This document shows, in pieces, positions 33,210 to 41,370 of a stretch of DNA of 64,000 nt. The first letter of the stretch is position 1. Every line of letters starts with the position of its first letter. Source of the stretch: DASPPF01 sp032906705 (GTDB lineage Archaea > Thermoproteota > Nitrososphaeria > Nitrososphaerales > Gagatemarchaeaceae). Under the pieces are notes generated by a model, which searched no databases, was not told the DNA's origin, and was given only the letters and a program-made list of their open reading frames with translations. The DNA lies in NCBI GenBank assembly GCA_032906705.1, contig JAJTZC010000003.1, positions 9,808-73,807 of the forward strand. The letters run 5' to 3'. The translations under genes were made by a program, and so were the position numbers.

Positions 33210-33908
33210 TTGGACACGCGTGCGGCTATCGACGAGCTGAAGAGCCTCGGGCTGACGACCTACGAAGCGAAATGCTATGTATCGCTGGCAGCGCTCGGTC
33301 CTTCGGACGCAAGGAAGGTCGCTGCGGACGCGGGGATGCCACATCCGAGCGCCTACGAGGCCCTGAGGAGACTTGCGAGTATGGGCTGGGTTGACCTTGT
33401 GCGCAAGAGACCTGCGACATACCGGGCGAAGAGACCACGGACGCTGCAGTCAATGGTGACGAGCCGGATGCAAGAGACCTTCGGGGCCCTGGAGAAAGTG
33501 TACAACGCAGAGCCTGCGGAGGATGCGGAGCTGGTCTACACCTTGAAGGGGAGGGAAAAGGTGCTCGCGAAGATTTACGAAATGATCGCCGGAGCGAAGA
33601 AGAGCCTTGTGCTCGTCTCCCCCACGATGGGGCTCCGGGATGAGAAAATCATGGAGTTGCTGGAGCATGCAGTTAGAAGGAGGCTCGCGGTGCGTGCCAT
33701 CGGCGATAATGGCGCCGCTCGGGTTCTCCCGCATGGAGTCAAGCTGAGAACGGGCAACCTAGTCGCGGTAGACCTGCTAGTCGACGACAAGGCCGCACTA
33801 ATCGCACTCCCCGATTATTCCGCCTGTGGTTGGGTCGACAGCCCCCAAGTTGCGCAGCATTTCAAGCAGTTCCTCGAACTTCTCTGGAACGCGTCCTCGC
33901 CCGCGTGA
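33210..33908 (+). CDS. TrmB-family transcriptional regulator
   Basis: A 232-aa protein with the TrmB winged helix at the N-terminus: L-K-S-L-G-L-T-T-Y-E-A-K-C-Y-V-S-L, then S-A-Y-E-A-L-R-R-L, and a C-terminal phospholipase-D-like ligand fold (E-M-I-A-G-A-K-K-S-L-V-L-V-S-P-T). TTG 33210 is exactly 28 bp from the TATA box. Divergent from the GGR gene and sharing its promoter, so it may regulate it. Confidence 0.92.
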   Translation: MDTRAAIDELKSLGLTTYEAKCYVSLAALGPSDARKVAADAGMPHPSAYEALRRLASMGWVDLVRKRPATYRAKRPRTLQSMVTSRMQETFGALEKVYNAEPAEDAELVYTLKGREKVLAKIYEMIAGAKKSLVLVSPTMGLRDEKIMELLEHAVRRRLAVRAIGDNGAARVLPHGVKLRTGNLVAVDLLVDDKAALIALPDYSACGWVDSPQVAQHFKQFLELLWNASSPA

Positions 33909-33951
33909 TGCGGGGAGGAAGTCCAGAAGCTCCCCCGAAGAGTGTTGTCTA

Positions 33952-34590
33952 CTAGCTAGAGCCGAAGATCGACTCGCTGGAGGAAGTCGGTACCTCTGGA
34001 AGCGACTCGTTCATCCTCTTCTCGGCTATGGCCGCAGCCTCTGCGAGGATCTTGTTGGCCTCCTCGCTCGACTCGCTATTGTAAAAGTCCACTCCCGATA
34101 TCTGTCCCACGTCGGCCATGATCGAGTTGAGCTGGTTGCCTATCTCGCCGAGCGCTCCCTGCGCGTCGGGCATCGCCGCGCCCAATGTCGATCTGACGTT
34201 CCTGATCACTCCGATGGCCGGTCCGATGGCCACGGCGAAGTCGCCCATGTCGGTGACGGTCTGGAGACGTGTGGAAACCTGTTCGAGCGCTAGCTTCGAC
34301 TGGGTCACGACCTTGGTCATCTTGCGGACTTCTGCCAGTTCGTTCGAGTATGCCTTGCTCGACTCCTGGTCGTGGGCCTGGACGGCGGCGACCGTCTTCT
34401 TGAAGATGGAGTTCTCCCGCTGCCTCAACCTGTTCATGGAGGTGTCCAGACGGTTGATTTCACCGTTCAATTGCTGAGTGGCACGCTGAATCTGCGGGCG
34501 GATTGGCTTTGGCCCCCGGACTGCATCGCGCGTCTTCTTTCCGAAGCCTTCCTTCTCCTGAGCCTTCCATCCCTTCGAGAACTTGCTCAT
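33952..34590 (-). CDS. cdvB: CdvB-type ESCRT-III protein
   Basis: A 212-aa basic-to-acidic helical protein of the Snf7/ESCRT-III fold: K-P-I-R-P-Q-I-Q-R-A-T-Q-Q-L-N-G-E-I-N-R-L-D in helix 1, long coiled coil to about residue 100, then P-A-I-G-V-I-R-N-V-R and an acidic C-terminal tail (S-E-S-S-E-E-A-N-K). These proteins form membrane-constricting filaments in TACK cell division. No C-terminal winged helix, so it is a paralogue rather than the full CdvB; cdvA and cdvC are not in the window. Confidence 0.88.
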   Translation of the reverse strand: MSKFSKGWKAQEKEGFGKKTRDAVRGPKPIRPQIQRATQQLNGEINRLDTSMNRLRQRENSIFKKTVAAVQAHDQESSKAYSNELAEVRKMTKVVTQSKLALEQVSTRLQTVTDMGDFAVAIGPAIGVIRNVRSTLGAAMPDAQGALGEIGNQLNSIMADVGQISGVDFYNSESSEEANKILAEAAAIAEKRMNESLPEVPTSSSESIFGSS

Positions 34591-34686
34591 GGTGAATTCC
34601 AATCTATGGCCCCGGGGAAGGGAAATGACAGGCGCTGACAACATCTGTTGACAGTGAGGTTAACTTTCAATCGGTGCTGAGGGCAT

Positions 34687-35088
34687 TCACAGGCTGATAC
34701 CGTGGGGAAGCGAGGCGGGGAAGGATACCCCGAAGAGGGCTCCGACGACGAGGTTGATTATCAGTGCAACGACGACCGATATGACCGCTATTCCGAACGC
34801 ACCGAGCCAACCTGTGTGGAAGGCTGACCTGTAGACCGCAAGGAAGGCTATGAAGCCTAAAATGACGCCCCATATGATTGCTCCAGGGCCGATGACGGAG
34901 CCGAGGAAGAAACCCACAATGACTGTTGTCGATGCATAGACAATGACCCCTCCGAGAGTTGCTCCCATCGCCTCCCCAAATGTGGCTCTTCCGCCTGTGA
35001 CCATCTTGCCTGCGACGTAGGCTGGGATTGAGGCGATGACCCAGATGATTATGAAGGCGACCAGGAGGATTATTAGGTCCGAGAGCAT
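34687..35088 (-). CDS. Four-TM membrane protein
   Basis: A 133-aa very hydrophobic protein with four TM helices (about 3-24, 38-60, 65-86, 95-120) and glycine-rich turns (G-A-T-L-G-G-V-I-V-Y). CTAATAATC lies about 30 bp before the ATG on the minus strand. Not a Nuo subunit by sequence, although it follows nuoD. Function unknown. Confidence 0.7.
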   Translation of the reverse strand: MLSDLIILLVAFIIIWVIASIPAYVAGKMVTGGRATFGEAMGATLGGVIVYASTTVIVGFFLGSVIGPGAIIWGVILGFIAFLAVYRSAFHTGWLGAFGIAVISVVVALIINLVVGALFGVSFPASLPHGISL

Positions 35089-35127
35089 CAGAGTCCCGTC
35101 TGATCAAGCTGACGGGGCGCTAATAAT

Positions 35128-36246
35128 CTAGCGGTCGGCCTCGACCGGCCAAAAGTTCAAACTCCAGTATATGACTGGTATGTCCGCTACGTGCACGTTC
35201 TGCAAGAGGTGAGGCAGAGCCCTGAGGTTCTTGAAGCTGGGGACTCCTATCTTCAGCCGGTATGGCCTGGGCGTCCCGTCGCTGATTATGTAGTAGCTCA
35301 TCTCCCCTCTCGCTGCCTCGGTGCGGCTGTAGACCTCCCCTGCCGGGACCCGCGGCTGCGGGCCGAGCTTGAGCCGGACCGGCCCCTGAGGGATGTTCTT
35401 GAAGGCCTGGCGAATTATCTTTACAGACTCGCGCATCTCCAGGACTGCGAGATAGCACCTCGCCCACGAGTCGCCGCTGTTGAGGACGGGAATCTCAAAG
35501 TCAAAGTCGGAGTATGCGCTGTAGGGTTCGTCCTTCCTCACGTCCTGCTTGACCCCGGAGGCGCGGAGGACTGTGCCCACTGCGCCGAGCCTGATTGCGT
35601 CCTTGGTGGAGAGGACGCCCACACCCTCGGAGCGCTGGAGGAAGAGGGGGTTCTTGAAGTAAATCTTCTCGTACTCGTCGATGCGCTTCTCGAACCAGTC
35701 GCATGTCTGGAGTGCCTTTTCCGTGAGCCCTTCTGGCATGTCGTTCCTGACCCCCCCGGGGATGATGTAGGCGAATGTGACGCGGGCGCCTCCTATCCTC
35801 GCTGCGAGGTCGATCCAAAAGTCCCTGTCCCCCATGCCCCACGTGGTCATCGTCGAGTGGCCGGTGAAGATGCCCATGATTCCGAGGAAGTACATGTGGG
35901 AGATAATCCGGTTGCACTCGGCCATGATTACCCTGAGGTACTCGCCGCGCGCTGGGACATTGTTGTTCATCAGCTCGTCGACGCCGAGCGCGTAGGGGAA
36001 GAGGATGCCGCAGCTGTCTAGGATAACCGGGCGCTCGAGGTGGGGGACGTTCTGGATGTAGTTCCGATACTCGCCCATCTTCTCCTCTCCCCTGTGGACA
36101 TATCCGGGGTCTGGCTCGGAGCGGACGAGGTAGTCGCCGTCCAGCCAGAGCTTGATGCGGAAGTGGCCTGCGCCGGGATGCTGGGGGCCGAGCGAAACGG
36201 CCATGATCCTGTCGGCGTCGGGCGAGTACTCGGACTCGATGGTCAT
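35128..36246 (-). CDS. nuoD: NADH dehydrogenase-like subunit D (NuoD, 49 kDa)
   Basis: A 372-aa complex I catalytic subunit: G-P-Q-H-P-G-A-G-H-F near the N-terminus, Y-V-H-R-G-E-E-K, M-A-E-C-N-R-I-I-S-H, R-L-G-A-V-G and a late Y-S-R-T-E-A-A-R-G-E. With NuoB it forms the quinone site. ATG 36246 is chosen because NuoC ends at 36251; the long frame overlaps it. Last of four genes in the order A-B-C-D. Confidence 0.95.
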   Translation of the reverse strand: MTIESEYSPDADRIMAVSLGPQHPGAGHFRIKLWLDGDYLVRSEPDPGYVHRGEEKMGEYRNYIQNVPHLERPVILDSCGILFPYALGVDELMNNNVPARGEYLRVIMAECNRIISHMYFLGIMGIFTGHSTMTTWGMGDRDFWIDLAARIGGARVTFAYIIPGGVRNDMPEGLTEKALQTCDWFEKRIDEYEKIYFKNPLFLQRSEGVGVLSTKDAIRLGAVGTVLRASGVKQDVRKDEPYSAYSDFDFEIPVLNSGDSWARCYLAVLEMRESVKIIRQAFKNIPQGPVRLKLGPQPRVPAGEVYSRTEAARGEMSYYIISDGTPRPYRLKIGVPSFKNLRALPHLLQNVHVADIPVIYWSLNFWPVEADR

Positions 36247-36250
36247 GTTC

Positions 36251-36790
36251 TCATCTCCCGGGGGAGACGTAGTCCTTGCGGAGGGGCGGGAGGTCGTTCC
36301 AATCCTCAGGGAGGAAGAGATGGTTCTTGTTGGGATGCCCCTGAAAGTCGATGCCAAACATCTCGTGGGTCTCCCTCTCGCTATAGTCGACGCCAAGCCA
36401 TACGTCGATGAGGGTAGGCACGACGGGATTGTCTCGGGGGACTCGCTCGGCCACACAGACGACGAAGTCCTCGAGGCCGGGCTTGGTCAGCGAGCCGACA
36501 AAATAGACGACCTCGAACTCGTTCTTTCCAATCCAGTCGACGCCGCTGACTGCGCTGATGTGGTCGAAGCCGAGCTCGTCCCTGACGAAGAAGCATACTT
36601 CCCTCATCCTGTCGGGCGCGGTCGTGACCTTGAGACGCCTCTCGCGCATGTAGTCAACCCTCACGTCAGGGAACTTCGCCGTGATCTTCCCAGCGAACTC
36701 CTTGGCCCTGATGGGTTCGGGCTTCGGAGGGGGTGCGGACGAGGATGGTCCAGTGGGTGGCTGTGGCTGCGGGGCGTTGGCCTGACTCAT
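36251..36790 (-). CDS. nuoC: NADH dehydrogenase-like subunit C (NuoC, 30 kDa)
   Basis: A 179-aa peripheral-arm subunit with a proline-rich N-terminal tail (about 1-25) and the signature D-Y-S-E-R-E-T-H-E-M-F-G-I-D-F-Q-G-H-P, ending L-R-K-D-Y. The signature motif fixes the identity. ATG 36790 follows the NuoB stop by eight bases. Confidence 0.95.
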   Translation of the reverse strand: MSQANAPQPQPPTGPSSSAPPPKPEPIRAKEFAGKITAKFPDVRVDYMRERRLKVTTAPDRMREVCFFVRDELGFDHISAVSGVDWIGKNEFEVVYFVGSLTKPGLEDFVVCVAERVPRDNPVVPTLIDVWLGVDYSERETHEMFGIDFQGHPNKNHLFLPEDWNDLPPLRKDYVSPGR

Positions 36791-36798
36791 GGGCGGGG

Positions 36799-37329
36799 TC
36801 AGGCTCCGCTTAGGCTTGGAGAGTTCCTGATCTTCTCTTGGAGAAGGACGATGCCCTGCAGGAGCGCCTCGGCTCTCGGCGGGCAGCCGGGGACGTAGAC
36901 GTCGACGGGCATGATGTCGTCGATGCCCCTCAAGACGTTGTAAGAGTCGAAGTAGAGGCCGCCTGTTATGGCGCATGCGCCCATGGCGATGACCCACTTC
37001 GGGTCGGCCATCTGGTCGTAGATCAGCTTCAGGCGAGGCGCCAGCTTCCTCGTGACTGTGCCCATCACTATGATCAGGTCGCAGGCGCGGAGCGAACCGA
37101 AGGCCTCGAGGGTCCCGAAGCGTTCAAAGTCCCACCTGGATCCCGCGGCTGCGCCGACTTCCACCGAGCAGCAGGCTGTCTCCAGGTGGACCGGCCAGAG
37201 CGAGTAGAGCCTGCCCCAGTTCGCAAGGTAGCGCATCGGGTCGCCGATGGCATACTGGACGACGTCGCTCAGCTTGCCCACGAGGACCTGGAAGGTCCCG
37301 TCCCTCTGGACGGTCTGGGCCTCTACCAA
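36799..37329 (-). CDS. nuoB: NADH dehydrogenase-like subunit B (NuoB, 20 kDa)
   Basis: A 176-aa Fe-S subunit. E-T-A-C-C-S-V-E, G-A-C-A-I and V-P-G-C-P-P-R-A-E supply the four cysteines for cluster N2. TTG 37329 overlaps the NuoA stop by seven bases and gives a normal length; the longer frame is spurious. The N-terminus is short. Confidence 0.95.
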   Translation of the reverse strand: MVEAQTVQRDGTFQVLVGKLSDVVQYAIGDPMRYLANWGRLYSLWPVHLETACCSVEVGAAAGSRWDFERFGTLEAFGSLRACDLIIVMGTVTRKLAPRLKLIYDQMADPKWVIAMGACAITGGLYFDSYNVLRGIDDIMPVDVYVPGCPPRAEALLQGIVLLQEKIRNSPSLSGA

Positions 37330-37694
37330 AGTTCGCGCCTCCCAGCCAAGTTTAGGGCGAAGCCCATCGGCACTATCAGCATGCCGATGAACAGAGTGAG
37401 CACCCAATCGGACGAGACGCCGAGCGCGAGCGGCTGGTAGGAGGCAGCCCAGGCGTAGAGGAACATCGCCATCACGTCGAACACTATGAACATCAGCAGG
37501 TAGGAGTAGTATTGCATCATGAAGTGCATCTTGCCGGCGCCGACCGGGACCTGCCCGCACTCGAAGGGAGCGTTCTTGATCGGGTTCGGCCTCCTGGGAG
37601 CAAGCAGTTTCGGCAATACCACGGTGGGGACCGTGAAGGCTACCCCTACGAGCCCCATGAGAAAGACGGTGGCGATGTCGCCGAAGAGTACCAT
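37323..37694 (-). CDS. nuoA: NADH dehydrogenase-like subunit A (NuoA)
   Basis: A 123-aa, three-TM subunit. P-F-E-C-G-Q-V-P-V-G follows TM1, and F-D-V-M-A-M-F-L-Y lies in TM2, both typical. First gene of the operon; CTATTTA on the plus strand gives a TATA box 25-28 bp before the ATG. The remaining membrane subunits and NuoI are not in this window. Confidence 0.94.
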   Translation of the reverse strand: MVLFGDIATVFLMGLVGVAFTVPTVVLPKLLAPRRPNPIKNAPFECGQVPVGAGKMHFMMQYYSYLLMFIVFDVMAMFLYAWAASYQPLALGVSSDWVLTLFIGMLIVPMGFALNLAGRRELW

Positions 37695-37704
37695 CTGGAA
37701 ATTT

Positions 37705-37737
37705 TGACCGTCACATTCTATTTAGGTTTGACGGTCA
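37705..37737. promoter_or_regulatory. Inverted repeat around the nuo TATA box
   Basis: TGACCGTCA (37705-37713) and TGACGGTCA (37729-37737) are perfect 9-bp inverted arms, 15 nt apart, with the nuoA TATA box between them. Looks like a paired operator for control of the complex I genes. Confidence 0.55.
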
Positions 37738-37763
37738 CGGTTACTGTCGCACAGCGTTGAGAT

Positions 37764-38189
37764 TCAGTCGACGCCGTGGACGTCCTCTGTCTCTTCCCGC
37801 AGGAAGCTCTGCAGTAGCTTCTGCTCCCGGAAGAAGTCACGAATGGAAAGGACGCCGAACAGGGAGCCGTCATCGTTCTCAACTACAAGGTGCCGTATCC
37901 CGTTCTCCATCATCAGCCGCACAGCTTTTGATGGCCTGTCAGAGCGCTTTACGCTGACAAGCTTCTTTGTCGCGACAGAGTCCAGCTGGTTGTTCAGTGG
38001 CGTACCAGCCGCGACGGCTCTGACCACGTCACGCTCAGAGACGACTGCCAATGCCTTCACCGGGCTGATGGACGAGGCCACGACCAACAGACCGATCTTC
38101 TCTCGGGTGAAGACCTCGGCCGCCTGCTTGATGGTCGCGTTGGAGCTTATCGTGACTGGATTGCGCTTGATGAGCGCTTCGACCCTCAC
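37764..38189 (-). CDS. Tandem CBS-domain protein
   Basis: A 141-aa protein made of two CBS motifs (about 5-60 and 72-125): V-T-I-S-S-N-A-T-I-K-Q-A-A-E-V-F and I-R-H-L-V-V-E-N-D-D-G-S-L-F-G-V-L-S-I-R-D-F. CBS pairs bind adenosine nucleotides and sense energy state. GTG 38189 overlaps the TGA of citrate synthase (GTGA), so it is co-translated with that enzyme and may regulate it. Confidence 0.92.
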   Translation of the reverse strand: MRVEALIKRNPVTISSNATIKQAAEVFTREKIGLLVVASSISPVKALAVVSERDVVRAVAAGTPLNNQLDSVATKKLVSVKRSDRPSKAVRLMMENGIRHLVVENDDGSLFGVLSIRDFFREQKLLQSFLREETEDVHGVD

Positions 38190-39409
38190 CGCTTCGCCAC
38201 CGCCATGGGAGTCCGCTTCTCTATCGGTACGTATTCCATCCTCTTAGGTCCGATGTAGTCTGCCCTGGGCCTGATGATTCGGTTGTCCGCATACTGTTCC
38301 AGGACGTGGGCCAGCCAGCCTGGCGCCCTGCCGACGGCAAAGACAGGCGTGAACAGGTAGCTAGGTATCCCAATGTGGTTCAGGGCGAGCCCGGAATAGA
38401 GGTCGACATTGGGGTAGAGGTCCTTGTCAGCCTTCATCATCGCCTCGACTTTCTCCAGAATCTGGAAGGACTGCCTTTCCTGGTCTGTTATGACGAACTC
38501 GCGCGCCATCTCCTTGAGTATCTTTGCCCTGGGGTCCATCGTCTTGTAGACTCTGTGTCCGAACCCAGTGATCTTCTGCTTGGCTGCAAGCTTCCCGGAG
38601 ACGTAGGCCTCTGCCTTTGCAGGGCTCCCGATTTCTGCGGTCATCTCGACCACCTTCTCGTTGGCTCCTCCGTGGAGCGGACCCTTCAGCGCCCCGACTG
38701 CGCCAGTGACGGCAGAATAGATGTCGGAGAGCGTCGAGGCGATTATCCTAGCGGTGAACGTTGACGCGTTCAGCTCGTGGTCGGCGTGCAGGATGAGGAG
38801 GACGTCCATCAGCCTCGCGTCTGGCTCGCTCGGCTCCTTCCCCGTGACCATGTAGAGGAAGTTCGAAGAAAAGCCCAGGTCCTCCTTGGGGCGAAGAATC
38901 TCCTGGTCGTGCTTGTGCCTGTGGATTGCGGCGACTATGGTGCCAATCTTGGAGGCGATCGACATCGATTTCTCCTGCTGGGTGTACATGGGGTCGTCGA
39001 AGATCCCGAGCGTGGCGACGCCGACCCGAAGGGCGTCCATCGCGTCACAGTTCCTCGGCAGGGTCGTCAGAATCGAGACCACCTCTTTCGGAATCGACCG
39101 CTTCGAAGAGAGGTCCGCAGTGAATGTTCTGAGCTCGCTCTGCATTGGAAGGTGTCCGTTCCAGAGCAGGAACGTGCTCTCCTCGTAGTTCGACTTCGCG
39201 GCCAGGTCCTCGATGTCGTAGCCCCTGTATAGGAGCCTACCCTCATGGCCGTCGATGAAGCAGATCGCACTCTGTCCCGCGATCACGTCTTCGAGTCCTT
39301 TCGCTTGGCTGGTCAGACGCTGGATGACCTGGTCCATGGACTCGCCCCATTTCGCGAGGCTCGCGAGCTTCGAGTGGGTGTCATCGGAGACCTTCACTAC
39401 CTTGGACAA
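38186..39409 (-). CDS. gltA: Citrate synthase
   Basis: A 407-aa citrate synthase: G-P-L-H-G-G-A-N-E-K (first His), G-F-G-H-R-V-Y-K-T-M-D-P-R-A (second His), and P-N-V-D-L-Y-S-G (catalytic Asp). It condenses acetyl-CoA and oxaloacetate. TTG 39409 is 28 bp from TTTAATAAA on the minus strand. Coupled to a CBS protein. Confidence 0.97.
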   Translation of the reverse strand: MSKVVKVSDDTHSKLASLAKWGESMDQVIQRLTSQAKGLEDVIAGQSAICFIDGHEGRLLYRGYDIEDLAAKSNYEESTFLLWNGHLPMQSELRTFTADLSSKRSIPKEVVSILTTLPRNCDAMDALRVGVATLGIFDDPMYTQQEKSMSIASKIGTIVAAIHRHKHDQEILRPKEDLGFSSNFLYMVTGKEPSEPDARLMDVLLILHADHELNASTFTARIIASTLSDIYSAVTGAVGALKGPLHGGANEKVVEMTAEIGSPAKAEAYVSGKLAAKQKITGFGHRVYKTMDPRAKILKEMAREFVITDQERQSFQILEKVEAMMKADKDLYPNVDLYSGLALNHIGIPSYLFTPVFAVGRAPGWLAHVLEQYADNRIIRPRADYIGPKRMEYVPIEKRTPMAVAKR

Positions 39410-39562
39410 TGTCGGTATACTAGGTTTACTTGGTTTATTAAAGCATGATGAGAGGGTCGCGCGGTCGAAACAATCACCAATGGCCCTGAATCAGAGCAAG
39501 CTTGGATTGGAATCGACAAGTAGAATAGACTGGCACGGCGCTTTCACGACAAGGAGCCGTGA

Positions 39563-40579
39563 GTGATTCTGAGAATTGCGGTGGTCGGAACTGGAGTCGC
39601 TGGCGCCTACCTGCTGAATCGTCTTCCTAGCGAACATCAGGTGGAGGGCTTCGAGATGAGGTCGGAGCAGAACTGGTACACGGTCTGTGCGTGGGGGACC
39701 AGCGAACCGTTCATCACGGACCTGGTGAGGAAGGCTGGGTTCAACTTCGACGACTACGTCCTCCACAGGGGCAAGAGGATGATCGTCGAGCTCGGCGACG
39801 AGGAGCTGGAAATCAAGTTGAAGGGTCTTGTGACCTACGACAAACACAAGCTGACACACGACATGATCAAGGACAAGACCATGCACTGGGGCGAACAAAT
39901 CAAGGAACCGAACGGTCATTTCGAAGACTTCGACATGGTAGTTGATGCGACTGGCCTCCACAGGTCGCTGCTCCCCAAGCTGAAGGAGGACATAGTCATC
40001 CCATCCCTGGAGTACCAGGTGAAGTCCAAGGAGCTGCCCTATGACGACTTTGTGATCAGGCCTTACGAGGGGATAACGGGCTACTGGTGGTACTTCCCGC
40101 TGGGCGACGGGATGGCACATGTGGGTGCCGGGGACCTTCGAGGCAGGTACAGGGGCGAACTGGAGGAGTTCGTGAAGAAGTATCACTGCGAGGTAGTGAG
40201 GCGCATTGGGAGGCCTGTGAGGGTTACGCCGCCGAAACTCTGCGAGCCTTTCTTCGAAGGGAAGGTAGTGGGGGTTGGCGAGTCGATTGGCACCGTCTAT
40301 CCCATGCTCGGCGAGGGCATCATACCCAGCATGCAGTGCGTGAACCTGTTCGTCGACCATCTGGGCGACAGGGAGGGATACAGGAAGGCGGTGCTGGAGC
40401 ACTTCGAAATCTACGCGAAGGTCTACGACTTCATCAAGTCGAAGATAGAGGGAAGGTTCAGCATGATGAGGATGTGGCCAACGCTCCTCTCGATATTCCT
40501 GTACATGAGGGGCAACGAAACCAGGTACGGGCTGGAGACCAGGCTCTCTGACTTTTACAAGATAGCAACGAGGCTGTAG
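39563..40579 (+). CDS. Geranylgeranyl reductase-family flavoprotein (intein-free paralogue)
   Basis: A 338-aa FAD protein: I-A-V-V-G-T-G-V-A-G-A-Y-L (3-15), V-V-D-A-T-G-L-H, then I-T-G-Y-W-W-Y-F-P-L-G-D-G, a variant of P-x-x-Y-x-W-x-F-P. No intein interrupts the motif, unlike the larger paralogue at 30501-33155. It lacks the long C-terminal helical part of that protein. GTG 39563 follows AAGGAG by two bases, an unusually clear ribosome site here. Substrate may be an isoprenoid. Confidence 0.88.
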   Translation: MILRIAVVGTGVAGAYLLNRLPSEHQVEGFEMRSEQNWYTVCAWGTSEPFITDLVRKAGFNFDDYVLHRGKRMIVELGDEELEIKLKGLVTYDKHKLTHDMIKDKTMHWGEQIKEPNGHFEDFDMVVDATGLHRSLLPKLKEDIVIPSLEYQVKSKELPYDDFVIRPYEGITGYWWYFPLGDGMAHVGAGDLRGRYRGELEEFVKKYHCEVVRRIGRPVRVTPPKLCEPFFEGKVVGVGESIGTVYPMLGEGIIPSMQCVNLFVDHLGDREGYRKAVLEHFEIYAKVYDFIKSKIEGRFSMMRMWPTLLSIFLYMRGNETRYGLETRLSDFYKIATRL

Positions 40580-41032
40580 TTGAGCGAGGAAGAGATCAGA
40601 GCCCATTCAGCCGTACACGTGCTCAAAGGGGCGGTGCAGAACGTCCTTGGGGCCAAGTGGACGACATCTACTTTCGTCTCAGGAAGGCATGGCAGGCTGG
40701 TGGTACAGTTCGAACGGGCGCCAACCGAGGCTGAACTCGGGAAAATCGAGCAGGCAGCCAACCGGAAGGTCTCCGAGGGTGCCGAGATGCTGGAGTTCGA
40801 GATGGAGAAGGAGGAGGCAGAGAAGCACTTCGGGAACCAAATCTACGACCTGTTCCCACTCCCTTCGACAGTCACAAGGCTGAAGATCGTCAGGATACCT
40901 GACTGGAACATCAATTGCTGCGTTGAGAGGCATCTGGACAACACCACCTTGGTCGGCACGATCAGATTGGGCAAGAACAGGTTCAGGAACTCGCGCAAGG
41001 AGTTGGAGCTCGAGTTCGACCTTGTCGATTAG
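40580..41032 (+). CDS. AlaX-type trans-editing domain protein
   Basis: A 150-aa protein related to the second additional domain of alanyl-tRNA synthetase. H9-x3-H13 (A-H-S-A-V-H) and C-V-E-R-H near residue 114-118 form the zinc site H-x3-H, C-x3-H. AlaX removes serine or glycine from mischarged tRNA-Ala. TTG 40580 directly follows the stop of the GGR paralogue, so both share a transcript. Confidence 0.9.
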   Translation: MSEEEIRAHSAVHVLKGAVQNVLGAKWTTSTFVSGRHGRLVVQFERAPTEAELGKIEQAANRKVSEGAEMLEFEMEKEEAEKHFGNQIYDLFPLPSTVTRLKIVRIPDWNINCCVERHLDNTTLVGTIRLGKNRFRNSRKELELEFDLVD

Positions 41033-41107
41033 GCTGGGCCAACAGGTAATATTCTACCTTTTCGCGGCTCTGGCTGGGCCCGTAGCGCAGTATGGACAGC
41101 GCGGCAG

Positions 41108-41121
41108 AGCGACACGCCGAT
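41108..41121 (+). other. tRNA-Arg intron 1 (14 nt, position 30/31)
   Basis: Flanking helix CGGC (41102-41105) with GCCG (41116-41119); bulges AGA (41106-41108) and ATC (41120-41122). The inner intron stem is missing, so this is a relaxed bulge-helix-bulge site. Confidence 0.8.
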
Positions 41122-41136
41122 CCTCCTAAGCTGTAG

Positions 41137-41154
41137 AGAGCTTAGCTCGCAGAA
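41137..41154 (+). other. tRNA-Arg intron 2 (18 nt, variable loop)
   Basis: Helix CTGT (41131-41134) with GCAG (41149-41152); bulges AGA (41135-41137) and AAG (41153-41155); inner stem GAGC/GCTC with a TTA loop. A full bulge-helix-bulge motif. Confidence 0.88.
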
Positions 41155-41162
41155 GCCATGGG

Positions 41163-41185
41163 TTCAAATCCCATCGGGCCCGCCA
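41163..41185 (+). other. Presumed attachment site: tRNA-Arg 3' end
   Basis: The T-loop-to-CCA end of the tRNA shares 13 of 14 bases of CCCACCGGGCCCGC with three copies downstream (42937, 43808, 45325). This is what repeated site-specific insertion at a tRNA 3' end leaves behind. Confidence 0.6.
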
Positions 41186-41370
41186 CGTTTTGCTTCAAGT
41201 CTCAATTACAACTTGAGTTCATATTTCTGAGCTCAATTGCTTGACCAAATTCCTGCGCTGTACTGAATGCAGAACCTAACTTCGCTTTCAAATTCTGAGT
41301 TTCTTGTCTCAGGCAATGGAATTTATATAACAAACCGTGGCCTGAGCAATTCACGCCTAGGGCTCAAGGA

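Larger units (their letters stand above)
41076..41185 (+). tRNA. tRNA-Arg(CCT) with two non-canonical introns
   Basis: Acceptor GGGCCCG/CGGGCCC, D-arm GCGC/GCGC with G-G in the loop, anticodon loop CTCCTAA, T-arm ATGGG/CCCAT with TTCAAAT, and an encoded CCA. The anticodon stem only closes if 41108-41121 (14 nt, after position 30) is removed, and the variable loop becomes a normal AGGCC only if 41137-41154 (18 nt, after position 45) is removed. Both sites form 4-bp helices flanked by 3-nt bulges with the cut after the second bulge base. TAATATT lies about 27 bp upstream. Mature length is 75 nt plus CCA. Confidence 0.92.
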
